This document shows, piece after piece, positions 1 to 10,443 of a DNA stretch of 64,000 nt. The notes under the pieces were generated by a model that was given only the letters and a program-made list of their open reading frames with translations, did not search any database and was not told the DNA's origin. The stretch lies in NCBI GenBank assembly GCA_947489425.1, contig CANLDL010000001.1, positions 1,178,001 to 1,242,000 on the forward strand, written 5' to 3'. The number at the start of each line of letters is the position of its first letter. Position 1 is the stretch's first letter. The stretch comes from an uncultured Pseudomonadales bacterium. Lineage in GTDB: Bacteria; Pseudomonadota; Gammaproteobacteria; Pseudomonadales; Cellvibrionaceae. The position numbers were made by a program, and so were the translations under genes.

Positions 1-1087
1 CATGGTCGTAGCGAATAGCTATATAGCCAAGATCTTGCATTTTTTTGTATTCGTCGGTATCGGCAAAATCATCGGTGAAGTTTTTACCACCCCAACCAAT
101 ACGGCCTACATCAAAGTCACCAATACCATGGTAAGAATAACCAGGAGGTGCGAGCGAGCGAGATGCTCTTGATAAATTACCATCAACGCGAATCGTTTTT
201 GCTAGAAACAAATACAGCTGTTTAACATTGGAGCGGATGCCAGAGGTTAAAATGATAGAATCACCGACGTCATTTTTAAGCTTTTGGTAGTACGACAGTG
301 ATTCATCCTTAAAGATATAATGGCCAGATCTTGGGATTTTAACGACTTTGGCTTTATTAAACTGGCTCGTTAACTCATTGGTTACCTTTTTGCCATAAAA
401 GCCATAATCAGCGGCATCGGTAGAGAATATTTTTTCTATAAAGGTAAGTTCAGCCTTAGAGAATGCACCAATAGCAGAATACCGTTTGGCAAAGCGGATA
501 GATTCGTCAAAGCTCACTAAGTTAAAATGCCCATAACCTATCGTTTTTTGTAAGTTTTTTAGTCGATTAAACGTTGAGCGCAACAGTGGTGCATCTGCCT
601 TAGTTACAAAAACATCATCATTATAGTTACGGGCAAAATCGACGGCTTTATCGACTGCTTTTACTTTTTGTAGCTTCTCTCCTGGCTTCTCTTTTGAATT
701 ATGGGCTTTAGCGATAGCAACATCGCTACTTGGCGTCGACATAGTATTGGCGTCGCGAGCATCCATATCTTGAGTAGGGGTATTATGAGTGGTCGCATCA
801 GTTTTAGGGCTATCAAGGTGAGCGCCACCAGTTTCAGTCACAGAAACAGCCGCAATAGGCTCTTTTGGGTTAACAGGTAATTCGGCAGGCCTTTCGTTAT
901 CACTGAGCGGGTCCAAAACAGATAATTCAAGCTGTAGATCTAAATCTATTAAGGATCTGCTATTATCGCCCTCAAGAGCTAATAACTGGGATGCGGAAGA
1001 TGAAAATAAAGAGCTGGTTCCCCAATTAGCCGTTATTGCTGTTGCACCAACACCGAGTAATCCTTGAATAACTTGCCTACGCTTCAT
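1..1087 (-). CDS. VanY-like M15 D-alanyl-D-alanine carboxypeptidase, secreted, C-terminus cut by window edge
   Basis: Reads leftwards from an ATG at 1087 and is still open at base 1, so about 362 residues are visible and the C-terminus is missing. The N-terminus (MKRRQVIQGLLG, then a hydrophobic stretch) looks like a twin-arginine signal peptide. Residues ~40-140 are a low-complexity Pro/Thr/Asp/Glu-rich linker. The rest has a VanY/DacB-type peptidase signature: TSGIRSN near residue 285 and SYHGIGDFDVG with His320 and Asp326, matching the family zinc motif SxHxxGxAxD in modified form. By family knowledge it would trim peptidoglycan stem peptides in the periplasm. The final catalytic region (ExWH) lies outside the window, so activity cannot be judged. 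It is divergent from the MATE gene. Confidence 0.75.
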   Translation of the reverse strand, partial: MKRRQVIQGLLGVGATAITANWGTSSLFSSSASQLLALEGDNSRSLIDLDLQLELSVLDPLSDNERPAELPVNPKEPIAAVSVTETGGAHLDSPKTDATTHNTPTQDMDARDANTMSTPSSDVAIAKAHNSKEKPGEKLQKVKAVDKAVDFARNYNDDVFVTKADAPLLRSTFNRLKNLQKTIGYGHFNLVSFDESIRFAKRYSAIGAFSKAELTFIEKIFSTDAADYGFYGKKVTNELTSQFNKAKVVKIPRSGHYIFKDESLSYYQKLKNDVGDSIILTSGIRSNVKQLYLFLAKTIRVDGNLSRASRSLAPPGYSYHGIGDFDVGRIGWGGKNFTDDFADTDEYKKMQDLGYIAIRYDH

Positions 1088-1333
1088 GAATTGACCTTAC
1101 TTTCAGTGAGTTTTGTTACTTATTTATGAAGTGATTACTCTATAATATGCCATTAATTACTAGTAAACGACTTAAAGCACCATTAATATTTAGGTTCTAG
1201 TCCGTAAATCACCATTCTGGCTGAACAAATCCAGTATAAACATTAACCATAATAAGACTAATACTGCTTTAAGGGTACCCCTTAAAGATAGCAGTAAATT
1301 TGCTCTTAGCCCAACTTTAATAGCAAAATATCT

Positions 1334-2653
1334 ATGTCTCCAGCTAGATTTACCCAAGGCTCCATCGCTAGACACCTCATTATTATGACAGGCTCTGCTA
1401 CTATGGGCCTAGTGACGATATTTCTATCAGAATTAGTCGATATTTACTTTCTGGGGCTTATAGGTGAAGCCGAAATAGCCGCCCTAGGGTTTTCTGGCCC
1501 TATCATATTTTTTAGCCTCTCACTCAATATAGGGCTTTCTATTGCTTGCAGTGCACTAGTCTCTATCGCCTTAGGCTCTGGCAATACAACACACTCGAGA
1601 GAAAGCGTCACACACTCTCTGGTGTCTTCTTTATTAATATCATTACCGGTTGCATTGTTATTGTGGTTTTATTTACCGACGCTATTGGGTCTACTTGGTG
1701 CAAGTGGCAATACGCTTGTCCTCGCCAATGACTATGCAAGTATTATTATATTAGGCATGCCTGTACTTGCCGTAGCCATGTCGATGGGCAGTATTATGCG
1801 AGCTAAGGGCGATGCCAAAAATGCAATGTCCATTTATATTTTCGCGGGACTAACCAATATAGTGCTAGACCCTATCTTAATTTTTGGTCTTGATTTAGGG
1901 GTAACAGGGGCCGCGTTAGCAACTGTCATTGGCCGTATTGTAATGCTGGTTATTGGCTATCATATTATTGTTAATCGCGACAAGCTCACGGGCCGTTTTA
2001 GTTTAGCCCACTACCAAAGGGAGTTATCTGAGTACACTAAGGTTGCTTTTCCCGCCATATTAACTAATTTATCTACCCCAATTAGTATCGCCTATGTCAC
2101 ATACACTATGGCTCAATTTGGCGATAGTGCGGTTGCGGGCAATGCCATTATTAGCAAAATACAGCCCGTAGCATTTGTTGCTTTATTTGCCTTATCGAGT
2201 GTTATTGGCCCTATTGCAGGCCAAAATTATGGTGCAAAAAAATTCGAGCGCGTCTCAGAGACTCTATTTGAGTCTATCCGCTTTACTATTATTTATTGCC
2301 TAGTGGTATGCGCTATTTTGTGGGCCACGCAATGGTGGCTTGTGCCTTTATTTGGAGGCTCAGCAGAGGCCAACGAACTCGTCTTTTTATTTTGTAGTGG
2401 TGTCAGCCTCATGTTTATTTTTAATGGCATCACTTTTTCGACCAATGCTCTATTTAACAACCTTCGTGTCGCCCACTATGCCACCATCATGAACATACTA
2501 AAGGCTACAGTTGGCACTATACCTTTTGTTATCATCGGTGCTAAGCTCGCAGGACCAGAAGGCGTATTATGGGGTTTATTTGCAGGTTCAGTACTAGTGG
2601 CAGCTATAGGTCTCGCACTTGCTTACAAAGTGACTAAAAAGCTTTATCAGTAA
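1334..2653 (+). CDS. MATE family efflux transporter
   Basis: A 439-residue, strongly hydrophobic protein with about 12 predicted membrane spans and two similar halves, the usual size for the MATE (multi antimicrobial extrusion) family. The first helix region contains ELVDIYFLGLIG and the loops have the GDAKNAM and GQNYGAK motifs typical of MatE repeats (the latter near the start of the second half). Members of this family use Na+ or H+ gradients to export cationic drugs or metabolites; the substrate here cannot be predicted. The start at 1334 is the first ATG after the divergent M15 peptidase gene. It sits 30 bp upstream of a small lipoprotein gene on the same strand. Confidence 0.88.
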   Translation: MSPARFTQGSIARHLIIMTGSATMGLVTIFLSELVDIYFLGLIGEAEIAALGFSGPIIFFSLSLNIGLSIACSALVSIALGSGNTTHSRESVTHSLVSSLLISLPVALLLWFYLPTLLGLLGASGNTLVLANDYASIIILGMPVLAVAMSMGSIMRAKGDAKNAMSIYIFAGLTNIVLDPILIFGLDLGVTGAALATVIGRIVMLVIGYHIIVNRDKLTGRFSLAHYQRELSEYTKVAFPAILTNLSTPISIAYVTYTMAQFGDSAVAGNAIISKIQPVAFVALFALSSVIGPIAGQNYGAKKFERVSETLFESIRFTIIYCLVVCAILWATQWWLVPLFGGSAEANELVFLFCSGVSLMFIFNGITFSTNALFNNLRVAHYATIMNILKATVGTIPFVIIGAKLAGPEGVLWGLFAGSVLVAAIGLALAYKVTKKLYQ

Positions 2654-2683
2654 GCTACTCACTAAAATGATAAGAGTACTATT

Positions 2684-3124
2684 ATGAAATCAATAAGCGT
2701 TTGTGCTGTTTTGTTATCAGCTTTGTTGACAGCCTGCACTAATACACCAACGACTATTAGCTTTAATAATCAATCTGTTGGCACTTACAATCCTACGGCG
2801 GGTTGCACTAAATTATTACTACAGCAAGATTGCTCCAAAGTCGTTGGAGCAACCAGAAATATAATAATAGATGAGATTGAATTACGTATTGCAGGCAGCT
2901 TAGATGGGCGCGCACTACTGATTATGTCTAAACCTAAAATATTGGCACGACCAGATAATGTTGCATTAAAAAATGGTAAAACCGCTGTAGATAATTTTTT
3001 TGCTAGAAGAGACATAGCCATCGTCGAGACAAAACCCATTTACGGCAATAACGTGATTATTGGGTTTCACTACACCTTCGATGTTGATGGATATTCACAA
3101 CTAAAAAAACTATCGTCCAAATAA
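2684..3124 (+). CDS. small predicted lipoprotein of unknown function
   Basis: A 146-residue protein with a short basic start, a hydrophobic core and a lipobox LLTAC ending at Cys18, so it is probably exported and lipid-anchored. The mature part has two further cysteines (CTK...DCSK, near residues 41 and 50) that could pair, followed by a mixed alpha/beta region with no motif I recognise. It starts 30 bp after the MATE stop and may be cotranscribed. No function is assigned. Confidence 0.7.
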   Translation: MKSISVCAVLLSALLTACTNTPTTISFNNQSVGTYNPTAGCTKLLLQQDCSKVVGATRNIIIDEIELRIAGSLDGRALLIMSKPKILARPDNVALKNGKTAVDNFFARRDIAIVETKPIYGNNVIIGFHYTFDVDGYSQLKKLSSK

Positions 3125-3226
3125 TTTTTTTAGCTGTAAAAAGATACTGACTTTAAAAATTAGAGTTTTTCCTATCAAATAGTACGAGGATTAATAAATA
3201 GCATTGCTGTTTGTGCGTATAAATTC

Positions 3227-3547
3227 ATGAAATGTTTAAGTATTCAATTACAACCAGAACTCGACACCACTTTCGATGAGAAAGATGTCATTGACCTTGT
3301 GAGATCTATTGGTAGATCTCCTGAAATAGACATTGGTGATGATAATGGAAAATATATTAACCTGAACTTTTTCACTGAAAACTTAAGATTATTATGGGAT
3401 GAATTAAAAACAGGGTTCAAAAAAGATAAAGAACTTGGCAAGTGGATTGACAAGGTAGCAATAATTGTCTGCGAGGGAAATAGTGGCTGGGATGATTATC
3501 TGTTGTTATTACACTATGACAAATCAGAGGCAATAGATACCCTATAA
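3227..3547 (+). CDS. hypothetical protein, 106 residues
   Basis: A short acidic open frame with a plausible protein composition, including regularly spaced hydrophobics, LWDELKTGFKKD and an aromatic C-terminal part WDDYLLLLHYD. It has no signal peptide or membrane helix. The ribosome binding site before the ATG is weak and I recognise no family. The overlapping minus-strand frame is treated as its shadow because it lacks protein-like pattern. It may be a real small cytosolic protein. Confidence 0.5.
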   Translation: MKCLSIQLQPELDTTFDEKDVIDLVRSIGRSPEIDIGDDNGKYINLNFFTENLRLLWDELKTGFKKDKELGKWIDKVAIIVCEGNSGWDDYLLLLHYDKSEAIDTL

Positions 3548-3722
3548 AACCACTAATAAGTTAACCCGCTCGTAGCTTTTAAAAAGCTATTTACCTTGAT
3601 TAATCACAAAGATATACAAAGACTTAGCTTATCTGGCCTTGCAAGGTGGCACTATTACTGTTGAGCCAGTTTAGTACCCCTGATAAAGTAAGATAGTAAC
3701 AAGACATCCTAAACCTTACATA

Positions 3723-4292
3723 TTAAGTTTTAGGCAGAGTGACACCTTTTTGCCCTTGATACTTACCGCCACGATCCTTATAAGAGGTTTCACAAACCTC
3801 ATCAGACTCAAAAAATAACATCTGAGCAACACCTTCATTGGCATATATTTTTGCAGGCAATGGAGTGGTATTGGAAAACTCCAGTGTCACGTGACCTTCC
3901 CATTCAGGCTCTAATGGTGTGACGTTAACAATAATACCGCAACGTGCGTAGGTAGATTTACCCAAACAAACCGTCAAGATACTACGAGGAATTCGAAAAT
4001 ATTCTACCGTACGCGCCAAAGCAAATGAATTGGGTGGAATAATACATACATCACTTTTTACATCGACAAAACTTTTTTCATCAAAGGCTTTAGGGTCAAC
4101 AACAGTCGAGTGCACATTGGTGAATATTTTAAATTCATCGGCGCAACGCACATCGTAGCCATAACTAGAAGTGCCATAAGATATTAAGCGATCACCTTGC
4201 TCACCATAGCGAACCTGACCTGCCTCAAATGGCTCTATCATATTGTGCTGCTCGGCCATGCGACGCATCCAATGATCTGACTTAATACTCAT
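3723..4292 (-). CDS. dcd: dCTP deaminase
   Basis: A 189-residue protein, close to the 188-193 residues usual for the family. It deaminates dCTP to dUTP, which dUTPase then turns into dUMP for thymidylate synthesis. Visible signatures are SSYGYDVRC near residue 43, the nucleotide-binding segment [10 protein letters not shown] and the [15 protein letters not shown] block, whose glutamate corresponds to the catalytic base of the homotrimer. The C-terminal KYQGQKG segment is the flexible lid over the triphosphate. It lies downstream of apbC on the same strand with a DUF427 gene between, a metG-apbC-dcd neighbourhood familiar from Pseudomonas. Confidence 0.95.
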   Translation of the reverse strand: MSIKSDHWMRRMAEQHNMIEPFEAGQVRYGEQGDRLISYGTSSYGYDVRCADEFKIFTNVHSTVVDPKAFDEKSFVDVKSDVCIIPPNSFALARTVEYFRIPRSILTVCLGKSTYARCGIIVNVTPLEPEWEGHVTLEFSNTTPLPAKIYANEGVAQMLFFESDEVCETSYKDRGGKYQGQKGVTLPKT

Positions 4293-4356
4293 TTTATATC
4301 CTCACTTATTTTCTTTTTGAGAGTTTTCGTTTTGGTCTTACTGTTAACGACTCACA

Positions 4357-4638
4357 TTAAACAACATCTACACCACGCCAAAAGGCAACATAGCCCTCTA
4401 TATTTTTGGCTTTGGATTTGGGATCTGGATAATACCATGCTGCATCTTTATTTAACTCGCCATCAACCGCTAAAGTGTAATAATTAGCAGTACCTTTCCA
4501 AAAGCAATAAGTCGTTTTATCACTCGCTTGTAAGTAGCTTTGCTCCACCGACGTCAAAGGGAAGTAATGGTTTCCCTCAACGACCACCGTCTCATCAGAT
4601 TGTGCAATAACTGTATTATTCCATATCGCTTTCATCAT
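4357..4638 (-). CDS. DUF427 domain protein
   Basis: A 93-residue protein matching the whole of the DUF427 family: an N-terminal beta segment WNNTVIAQSDETVVVEGNHYFP, the conserved TYCFWKG turn, then NKDAAWYYPDP and a C-terminal YVAFWRGVDV. The family forms a small single-domain beta fold and has no firmly established biochemical role. There is no signal peptide. It lies 31 bp downstream of apbC and 64 bp upstream of dcd, all on the minus strand, so cotranscription is likely. Confidence 0.85.
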   Translation of the reverse strand: MMKAIWNNTVIAQSDETVVVEGNHYFPLTSVEQSYLQASDKTTYCFWKGTANYYTLAVDGELNKDAAWYYPDPKSKAKNIEGYVAFWRGVDVV

Positions 4639-4669
4639 TAGGTACCAATAGCTGTTTAATTAAAAATCA

Positions 4670-5788
4670 TTAGTCCTCACTAATAACAATTTCTGGCATA
4701 TCAGCGGCCGCATGCAGGCGCTGCAACCATAACTCAGCTACCGCTTTTTGCGCTGTCTCGCAGTAACGTTTAGCGATAGCGCCATCTGGGTCTGCAACGA
4801 CGGTTGGCTTACCACTATCGGCCTCTTCACGGATCGACATCGCCAGCGGCAAAGCACCCAACAACTGGCTTTTGTAGTCTGCTGCAATGCGGGCACCACC
4901 ACCTTCACCAAATATATGCTCTTCATGACCACAATTACTACAATGGTGTACGGCCATATTTTCAACAACACCTAGTACAGGAATACTCACCTTAACGAAC
5001 ATCTCTATACCTTTTTTAGCATCAAGTAATGCAATATCTTGAGGTGTCGTCACAATAATCGCACCCGATACAGGCACTTCTTGCGAGAGCGTAAGTTGAA
5101 TATCACCCGTACCTGGCGGCATATCCACAAATAAATAATCCAAGTCATCCCAATCGGTCTGAAATATCATTTGCTGCAAAGCACCTGTTGCCATAGGCCC
5201 ACGCCAAACTGCAGGTGTTTTATCTGAGAGTAAGTAACCTAAAGACATAGACTGTAGCCCATGAGCCTCAATAGGAATCATTGCTTTTTCGTCGCGAACT
5301 TCTGGTTTTTTCTTCTCGGCACCCAACATTTGCGGCTGGCTAGGCCCGTAAATATCGGCATCTAAAATACCCACCCGCGCACCCATTTTGGCAAGCGCTA
5401 GTGCCAAGTTAACCGTCGTTGTCGATTTACCAACCCCACCTTTACCCGAGGCAACGGCAATAACATTGCGCACATTATTGATGGGTTTTTTACCTTCGAC
5501 ACCAACACTAACTGGGGCTTTCCAAGAATCGTTAATAACGACTTTATCAACATCGTCAATCGTTGATAGTTTTTGTACAAGCTCATCGACAATGGCTTTG
5601 CGTTCAGCCTCACCTGGATAACCCAAGGTCAGATTAAGTGATAGCCGCTTATCGAGATACTGAATATTAGTAATGGCCTCAAGTGCCAACAGGTGTTGAC
5701 CTGTATGTGGCTCTTTAACAGTGATAAGTAACGGCAATACATGCTGCTCTATCCATGCAGCAAGATTAGGAGAGATAGATGAAGACAT
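4670..5788 (-). CDS. apbC: ApbC/Mrp iron-sulfur cluster carrier ATPase
   Basis: A 372-residue ParA/MinD-like P-loop protein. Residues ~1-90 form the MIP18/DUF59 domain often fused to Mrp, followed by the deviant Walker A GKGGVGKST near residue 115, GILDADIYGPSQPQMLG, and FVDMPPGTGD. The paired cysteines HHCSNCGH near residue 282 are the CxxC that bridges the Fe-S cluster in the dimer. The family carries and transfers [4Fe-4S] clusters in the cytosol. This fits a neighbourhood rich in Fe-S proteins: RnfB and RnfC carry clusters a few kb away. The start at 5788 gives the standard length. Confidence 0.95.
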   Translation of the reverse strand: MSSSISPNLAAWIEQHVLPLLITVKEPHTGQHLLALEAITNIQYLDKRLSLNLTLGYPGEAERKAIVDELVQKLSTIDDVDKVVINDSWKAPVSVGVEGKKPINNVRNVIAVASGKGGVGKSTTTVNLALALAKMGARVGILDADIYGPSQPQMLGAEKKKPEVRDEKAMIPIEAHGLQSMSLGYLLSDKTPAVWRGPMATGALQQMIFQTDWDDLDYLFVDMPPGTGDIQLTLSQEVPVSGAIIVTTPQDIALLDAKKGIEMFVKVSIPVLGVVENMAVHHCSNCGHEEHIFGEGGGARIAADYKSQLLGALPLAMSIREEADSGKPTVVADPDGAIAKRYCETAQKAVAELWLQRLHAAADMPEIVISED

Positions 5789-5913
5789 AGAAATTCACAC
5801 ATTAATCAGTAAGAGGCGTGCATATTACCCACCAATGCACGAATAGACCATAACTAAGAGGGACATCAGCTAAAAGAAATCATAAAAGAAGGTCCAGAGC
5901 TTAGCTTTTCGAC

Positions 5914-5950
5914 AAAAAAATAGGGGTATATAATGGCCATATAACCCTAT
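5914..5950 (-). terminator. rho-independent terminator of sodC
   Basis: Arms at 5920-5930 and 5940-5950 form an 11-bp stem with one mismatch around a 9-nt loop. Read on the minus strand it is followed by seven T residues (5914-5920). It stands about 30 bp after the sodC stop codon. Confidence 0.65.
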
Positions 5951-5980
5951 AAATAAAGCAATTTATATATAACTACTCGT

Positions 5981-6493
5981 CTATGAACTCACCCCACACA
6001 CATCCCTAGGGCCGCCGCCGCCAAGTTTTTTAGGATGGTCAGAATGATTATCAGCACCAGCGTGAATCATAATTGCACGATTTTTTAAATCGGACATTTT
6101 TAAACGAGGTGCCAGCACAGGTTGCGTAACATTACCCGCTGCATCAACGTAGAGGGCGGGCAAATCACCTAAGTGGCCGCCTCCCCAAGGAGAACCATGA
6201 GTATTAGTCCCTTCAGGATCATAGTGACCACCGGCTGCAAGTGCAGGCACCATTTTTCCATTCTTCTCTTTGGGCATACAGCTACCATTTGTATGCAAAT
6301 GAAAACCACGCAGGCCAGGCTTTAAACCTGTTAAATTAGGGGTAAAAACCAAACCATACTCGGTTTGTTTTACACTAATGGTACCTACACTTTCATCAAT
6401 ACCCTCTGCACTGACGAAATTCATCGATATATTTGTTTCTGCAACCGCAGAAAACGAAAAAGCGGCCATTAATATTAGTATTACTTTGTTCAC
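5981..6493 (-). CDS. sodC: periplasmic Cu,Zn superoxide dismutase
   Basis: A 170-residue protein with a signal peptide ([18 protein letters not shown], cleavage before ET). It dismutates superoxide in the periplasm. The metal ligands are visible in order: [10 protein letters not shown] (Cu histidines), [31 protein letters not shown] (bridging and Zn ligands with the Asp) and [13 protein letters not shown] (last Cu histidine). Cysteines in NGSC and RDVCGV would form the conserved disulfide. The GTG start at 6493 is preceded at good spacing by TGAGGA; no ATG nearby fits better. Monocistronic, with its own terminator. Confidence 0.95.
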   Translation of the reverse strand: MNKVILILMAAFSFSAVAETNISMNFVSAEGIDESVGTISVKQTEYGLVFTPNLTGLKPGLRGFHLHTNGSCMPKEKNGKMVPALAAGGHYDPEGTNTHGSPWGGGHLGDLPALYVDAAGNVTQPVLAPRLKMSDLKNRAIMIHAGADNHSDHPKKLGGGGPRDVCGVSS

Positions 6494-6997
6494 TATTGAT
6501 TCCTCATTAAAACTTTAACGCAGCACTTAAGGGCCACACAATTATCGGTTATGTACAATTGACAAAAACGCCCAAAAGACGATGCGCCAAAGGACGATAA
6601 CCATTAAAAATGAATTGTGAAAGGACAGCCAATGTATTTATCTAATGAGAATCATTTACAAATATATTGAATAAAATAGCGACTTACCATTTAATAACCA
6701 AGTTTTGGTTAAATAGGGAATAAACAACTCGTTATAAAATATTGTTTATTACCATTTTGCATATCCTTATACCCAAGATGAATATTATTAATATGCTAAT
6801 ATTCATAATCAAAATTAGCCGAATCAATGCTATAATTCGCGCCGATAATTTCATGGGCATCCAGTACAAAACCACTACGCCAGACAGATTAACAACTCGC
6901 TTGCGATCATTTTGCAGTACTTACTTTTAGCATGCCCATTAGGCACGACAAAAATGAAAAAACATCGCTTGTCATCAACCATAATGAAATACAGTTT
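6494..6997. other. 504-bp intergenic region between sodC and metG
   Basis: AT-rich divergent promoter region. The one clear element is a TATAAT at 6831-6836, a possible -10 box towards metG, with no convincing -35 hexamer at 17 bp. Open frames here have no protein-like pattern. No riboswitch or T-box fold was recognised by eye. Confidence 0.4.
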
Positions 6998-9079
6998 ATG
7001 AGCCGTAAAATTTTAGTAACAAGTGCACTTCCCTATGCCAATGGGTCTATACACTTAGGTCATTTGGTCGAGTATATCCAAACAGATATATGGGTTCGCT
7101 TTCAAAAGCTTCGTGGTCACCAATGTACCTATGTCTGCGCAGACGATGCTCATGGTACGGCCATCATGCTCAAAGCAGAGCAAAACGGCATTACTCCTGA
7201 GGCACAAATTGCTAATATTAAGGCCGAGCACGAAAAAGACTTTTCTGATTTTCAAATTGCCTTCGACAATTTCCATTCAACACACTCCAGCGAAAACCAA
7301 GAGCTATCAGGCTTGATTTATAATCGCTTAGTCGAAAATGGCCATATTGCTACACGTACTATCACCCAAGCCTACGACCCAGAGAAAGAGTTATTTTTAG
7401 CGGATCGCTACATCAAAGGCAGCTGCCCTAAATGTAAAAGCCCAGACCAATATGGCGACAATTGTGAAGTATGTGGTGCTACATACTCCCCTGCAGAGTT
7501 AATTGATGCCAAATCAGTGATCTCAGGTGCCACCCCTATACAAAAAGATTCCGAGCACTTCTTTTTTACACTGCCTGAATTCAGCGAATTCTTACACAAC
7601 TGGACACGTGCCGGTCACCTGCAAAGTGAAATGGCCAATAAATTGGCCGAGTGGCTCGATGCAGGCTTACAAGAGTGGGATATTTCTCGCGATGCACCCT
7701 ATTTTGGCTTTGAAATTCCAGGGCAGACTGGCAAATACTTTTATGTCTGGCTAGATGCGCCCATTGGCTATATTGCAAGCTTTAAAAACTTTTGCGAAAA
7801 CCCAGATAAAAACACCCAAGGCTTAAATTGGGAAGACTATTGGCTGGAAGACGGCAATGGAGATCCAAACCTCAATAACGGTACCGAGTTGTATCACTTT
7901 ATTGGTAAAGATATCGTTAACTTCCATGCGCTATTTTGGCCTGCCATGTTGCACTCGGCTAAATTCCGCACGCCAACAGCAGTTAATGTACATGGGTTTT
8001 TAATGGTTAACGGCAGTAAAATGTCAAAATCACGCGGCACATTTATTAATGCTCGCACCTACCTTAATCACTTAAAGCCCGATTATCTACGCTATTATTT
8101 TGCCGCTAAATTATCTAATGGTGTTGATGACCTCGATCTAAATTTAGAAGACTTTATTCAACGCGTTAACTCCGACCTCGTCGGTAAAGTCATTAATATT
8201 GCTAGCCGCACTGCCCGTTTTATCCAAAAATCTGGCGGCTCTCTAGGTAACACCATCGAGAACGAAGCACTTTGGCAACAATGTGTAGATGCAGGTGACA
8301 CTATCGCAGCGCTTTATGAGCAACGCGAGTTCGCTAAAGCCATGCGCGAGATCATGAATCTCGCCGATGCCGCTAACGAATATATTGCTGCAAAAGAGCC
8401 TTGGGCACTCGCCAAGGTCGAAGGCAACGAACAGCTAGTTGTAGACATTTGTACGCAAGCGCTGAATATGTTCCGTGCAATAGCCACTTATTTAAAACCG
8501 GTGTTACCTGTTTTAGTGACCAATGCCGAGGCATTTTTAAATGAAGAGTTAAATTGGGCTAGCGATATCGAGTTTAAAACAGACCACAACATTAATAAAT
8601 TTAAACCCTTGCTGGGACGCGTAGAAAAAGATCAAGTCGATGCCATTGTCGAAGAAAGTAAAGAGGCACTGAATCAATCAGAAGATCAAACAGATGATAC
8701 TGACGCTAATACTGCAGCTCCCGACTCTGAGTTAGCAAAAGAGCCATTGGCAGCAGAAATAGATTTTAATACCTTTGCTCAAACTGATTTACGTGTGGCA
8801 AAAATTGTTAAAGCTGCCCATGTAGAAGGTGCCGATAAATTATTGCAACTCACTCTTGATTTAGGTGGTGAGACGCGCAATGTTTTTTCAGGGATTAAAA
8901 GCGCTTATAAACCCGAAGACTTAGAAGGTAAGCTCACAATCATGGTGGCTAACTTAGCGCCGCGTAAAATGAAGTTTGGACTCTCTGAAGGCATGGTGCT
9001 GGCAGCAGGGCCCGGCGGTAAAGAAATTTATTTACTAGAACCGCACAATGGTGCCGCACCTGGCATGCGGGTCATGTAA
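6998..9079 (+). CDS. metG: methionyl-tRNA synthetase
   Basis: Class I synthetase charging tRNA-Met. Motifs in order: HIGH-type signature SIHLGHL near residue 15, a zinc knuckle CPKC-x9-CEVC, the KMSKS loop as [12 protein letters not shown], and a C-terminal EMAP/Trbp111-type tRNA-binding domain from about residue 585 ([23 protein letters not shown]) that mediates dimerisation. The frame is open upstream to 6932, but the conserved family start [16 protein letters not shown] begins at ATG 6998, giving 693 residues against 677 in E. coli; the extra 22 residues from 6932 are rejected. An acidic linker (residues ~550-585) joins the catalytic and tRNA-binding parts. Its stop overlaps the rnfA start by one base. 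Confidence 0.95.
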   Translation: MSRKILVTSALPYANGSIHLGHLVEYIQTDIWVRFQKLRGHQCTYVCADDAHGTAIMLKAEQNGITPEAQIANIKAEHEKDFSDFQIAFDNFHSTHSSENQELSGLIYNRLVENGHIATRTITQAYDPEKELFLADRYIKGSCPKCKSPDQYGDNCEVCGATYSPAELIDAKSVISGATPIQKDSEHFFFTLPEFSEFLHNWTRAGHLQSEMANKLAEWLDAGLQEWDISRDAPYFGFEIPGQTGKYFYVWLDAPIGYIASFKNFCENPDKNTQGLNWEDYWLEDGNGDPNLNNGTELYHFIGKDIVNFHALFWPAMLHSAKFRTPTAVNVHGFLMVNGSKMSKSRGTFINARTYLNHLKPDYLRYYFAAKLSNGVDDLDLNLEDFIQRVNSDLVGKVINIASRTARFIQKSGGSLGNTIENEALWQQCVDAGDTIAALYEQREFAKAMREIMNLADAANEYIAAKEPWALAKVEGNEQLVVDICTQALNMFRAIATYLKPVLPVLVTNAEAFLNEELNWASDIEFKTDHNINKFKPLLGRVEKDQVDAIVEESKEALNQSEDQTDDTDANTAAPDSELAKEPLAAEIDFNTFAQTDLRVAKIVKAAHVEGADKLLQLTLDLGGETRNVFSGIKSAYKPEDLEGKLTIMVANLAPRKMKFGLSEGMVLAAGPGGKEIYLLEPHNGAAPGMRVM

Positions 9080-9660
9080 TGAACGAATTTATACTGATAT
9101 TGCTAAGTACAATTTTGGTGAATAACTTTGTGTTGGTTCAGTTTCTTGGACTATGCCCATTTATGGGTGTGTCGAACAAACTAGAAACCGCCATTGGTAT
9201 GGCGAGCGCGACAACCTTTGTGTTAACCCTCGCCTCTATTTGTAGCTATTTAGTTCACGCCTATGTGCTCGAGCCCTTATCACTCACTTACTTAAAAACC
9301 ATATCGTTTATTTTGGTGATCGCCGTTGTGGTGCAATTTGCCAAAATGTTTATCGAAAAAACCAGCCCGTTGCTCTACCGTGTTCTCGGCGTTTTTTTAC
9401 CACTGATTACTACTAACTGCGCTGTATTAGGTGTGGCTTTATTGAATACAACGAAAGCACACAACTTTTTTCAATCAGCTACCTATGGTTTTGGTGCAGC
9501 ACTGGGATTCTCTCTGGTATTGATTTTATTCTCTGCCATGCGCGAGCGCCTGACCGTTGCAGATGTGCCCACTCCCTTTAAAGGTGCGGCAATAGGAATG
9601 ATTACCGCTGGGCTTATGTCACTTGCATTCATGGGTTTTGCTGGTCTAATTCAGCTATAA
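9079..9660 (+). CDS. rnfA: Rnf complex membrane subunit RnfA
   Basis: A 193-residue integral membrane protein with six predicted helices, the exact family length. Signature segments are [23 protein letters not shown] and [16 protein letters not shown]; the two cysteines in these mirror-image helices hold the intramembrane cluster shared with RnfE. RnfA forms part of the transmembrane path of the ion-translocating ferredoxin:NAD+ oxidoreductase. The ATG overlaps the metG stop (TAATG), implying translational coupling and an unusual housekeeping-gene lead into the rnf operon. Confidence 0.95.
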   Translation: MNEFILILLSTILVNNFVLVQFLGLCPFMGVSNKLETAIGMASATTFVLTLASICSYLVHAYVLEPLSLTYLKTISFILVIAVVVQFAKMFIEKTSPLLYRVLGVFLPLITTNCAVLGVALLNTTKAHNFFQSATYGFGAALGFSLVLILFSAMRERLTVADVPTPFKGAAIGMITAGLMSLAFMGFAGLIQL

Positions 9661-9741
9661 ACAACAGCTTTTATTGGTACTTTTATTAATACTAGGATTA
9701 ATAGTTAATTGTGATGTTGGCCTTAATACATCACTTAAACG

Positions 9742-10443
9742 ATGACAAATATGTTCGAACTGATTATAAATAACCCCATTATTGCTGCCCTAATTGGCCT
9801 TGGTGGCCTTGCATTAGTTTTTGGTGCCATATTGGGTTTTGCTGCCGTCAAATTTAAGGTCGAAGGCGACCCTATTGTCGAACAACTAGACGCACTATTA
9901 CCACAAACTCAATGCGGTCAATGTGGTCATCCGGGCTGCCGCCCCTATGCCGAGGGTATTGCCAATGGAGAAGCCATTAATAAATGTCCTCCGGGCGGTC
10001 AAGCAACTATTAACGCCATTGCCACGTTATTAGATGTCGATGCACCCTCTCTCGACGAAGAGCACGGCGAAGAGGCCGATATTAAGACTGTGGCATATAT
10101 TCGTGAAGACGAATGTATTGGTTGTACCAAGTGTATTCAAGCCTGCCCTGTCGATGCCATTTTAGGCGCAGCAAAACAAATGCATACCGTCATTGGCGAT
10201 GAATGCACTGGCTGCGACCTGTGTGTTGAACCCTGCCCTGTTGACTGTATTGATATGCTGCCCATTGAGCAGACGGTAAGTGATTGGCAATGGGACAAAC
10301 CCTCAAACAATATACAAATATCATCAGCCAATATTATTGCCACTGACCGTTTTAATGATGACGCAAATACTAGCGATGTAGAAACACCAGACGCCACCCA
10401 TAAAGATACAGATAAAGATGATGATGAGGGCCGTGCCGCATGA
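9742..10443 (+). CDS. rnfB: Rnf complex iron-sulfur subunit RnfB
   Basis: A 233-residue subunit that accepts electrons from ferredoxin. An N-terminal membrane anchor (~residues 9-32) is followed by the four-cysteine [4Fe-4S] Fes domain ([13 protein letters not shown] ... NKCPPGG) and two ferredoxin motifs, [12 protein letters not shown] and [12 protein letters not shown]. The C-terminus is an Asp/Thr-rich tail absent from short homologues. Two in-frame ATGs exist (9742 and 9751); either would work. It overlaps rnfC by four bases (ATGA). Confidence 0.95.
   Translation: MTNMFELIINNPIIAALIGLGGLALVFGAILGFAAVKFKVEGDPIVEQLDALLPQTQCGQCGHPGCRPYAEGIANGEAINKCPPGGQATINAIATLLDVDAPSLDEEHGEEADIKTVAYIREDECIGCTKCIQACPVDAILGAAKQMHTVIGDECTGCDLCVEPCPVDCIDMLPIEQTVSDWQWDKPSNNIQISSANIIATDRFNDDANTSDVETPDATHKDTDKDDDEGRAA

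Noticed and set aside
1190..1375. 61-codon minus-strand frame between the M15 peptidase and the MATE gene
   Set aside because: Overlaps the MATE start and shows no conserved features.
3565..3600. Hairpin-like TAGCTTTT/AAAAGCTA near the 106-codon gene
   Set aside because: Short AT-rich stem without a T tail; not enough for a terminator call.
6742..6930. 62-codon frame upstream of metG
   Set aside because: AT-rich, no ribosome binding site and no protein pattern; lies in the promoter region.
6932..6997. N-terminal extension of metG by 22 codons
   Set aside because: Family N-terminus starts at the ATG at 6998; the extension has no conserved residues.
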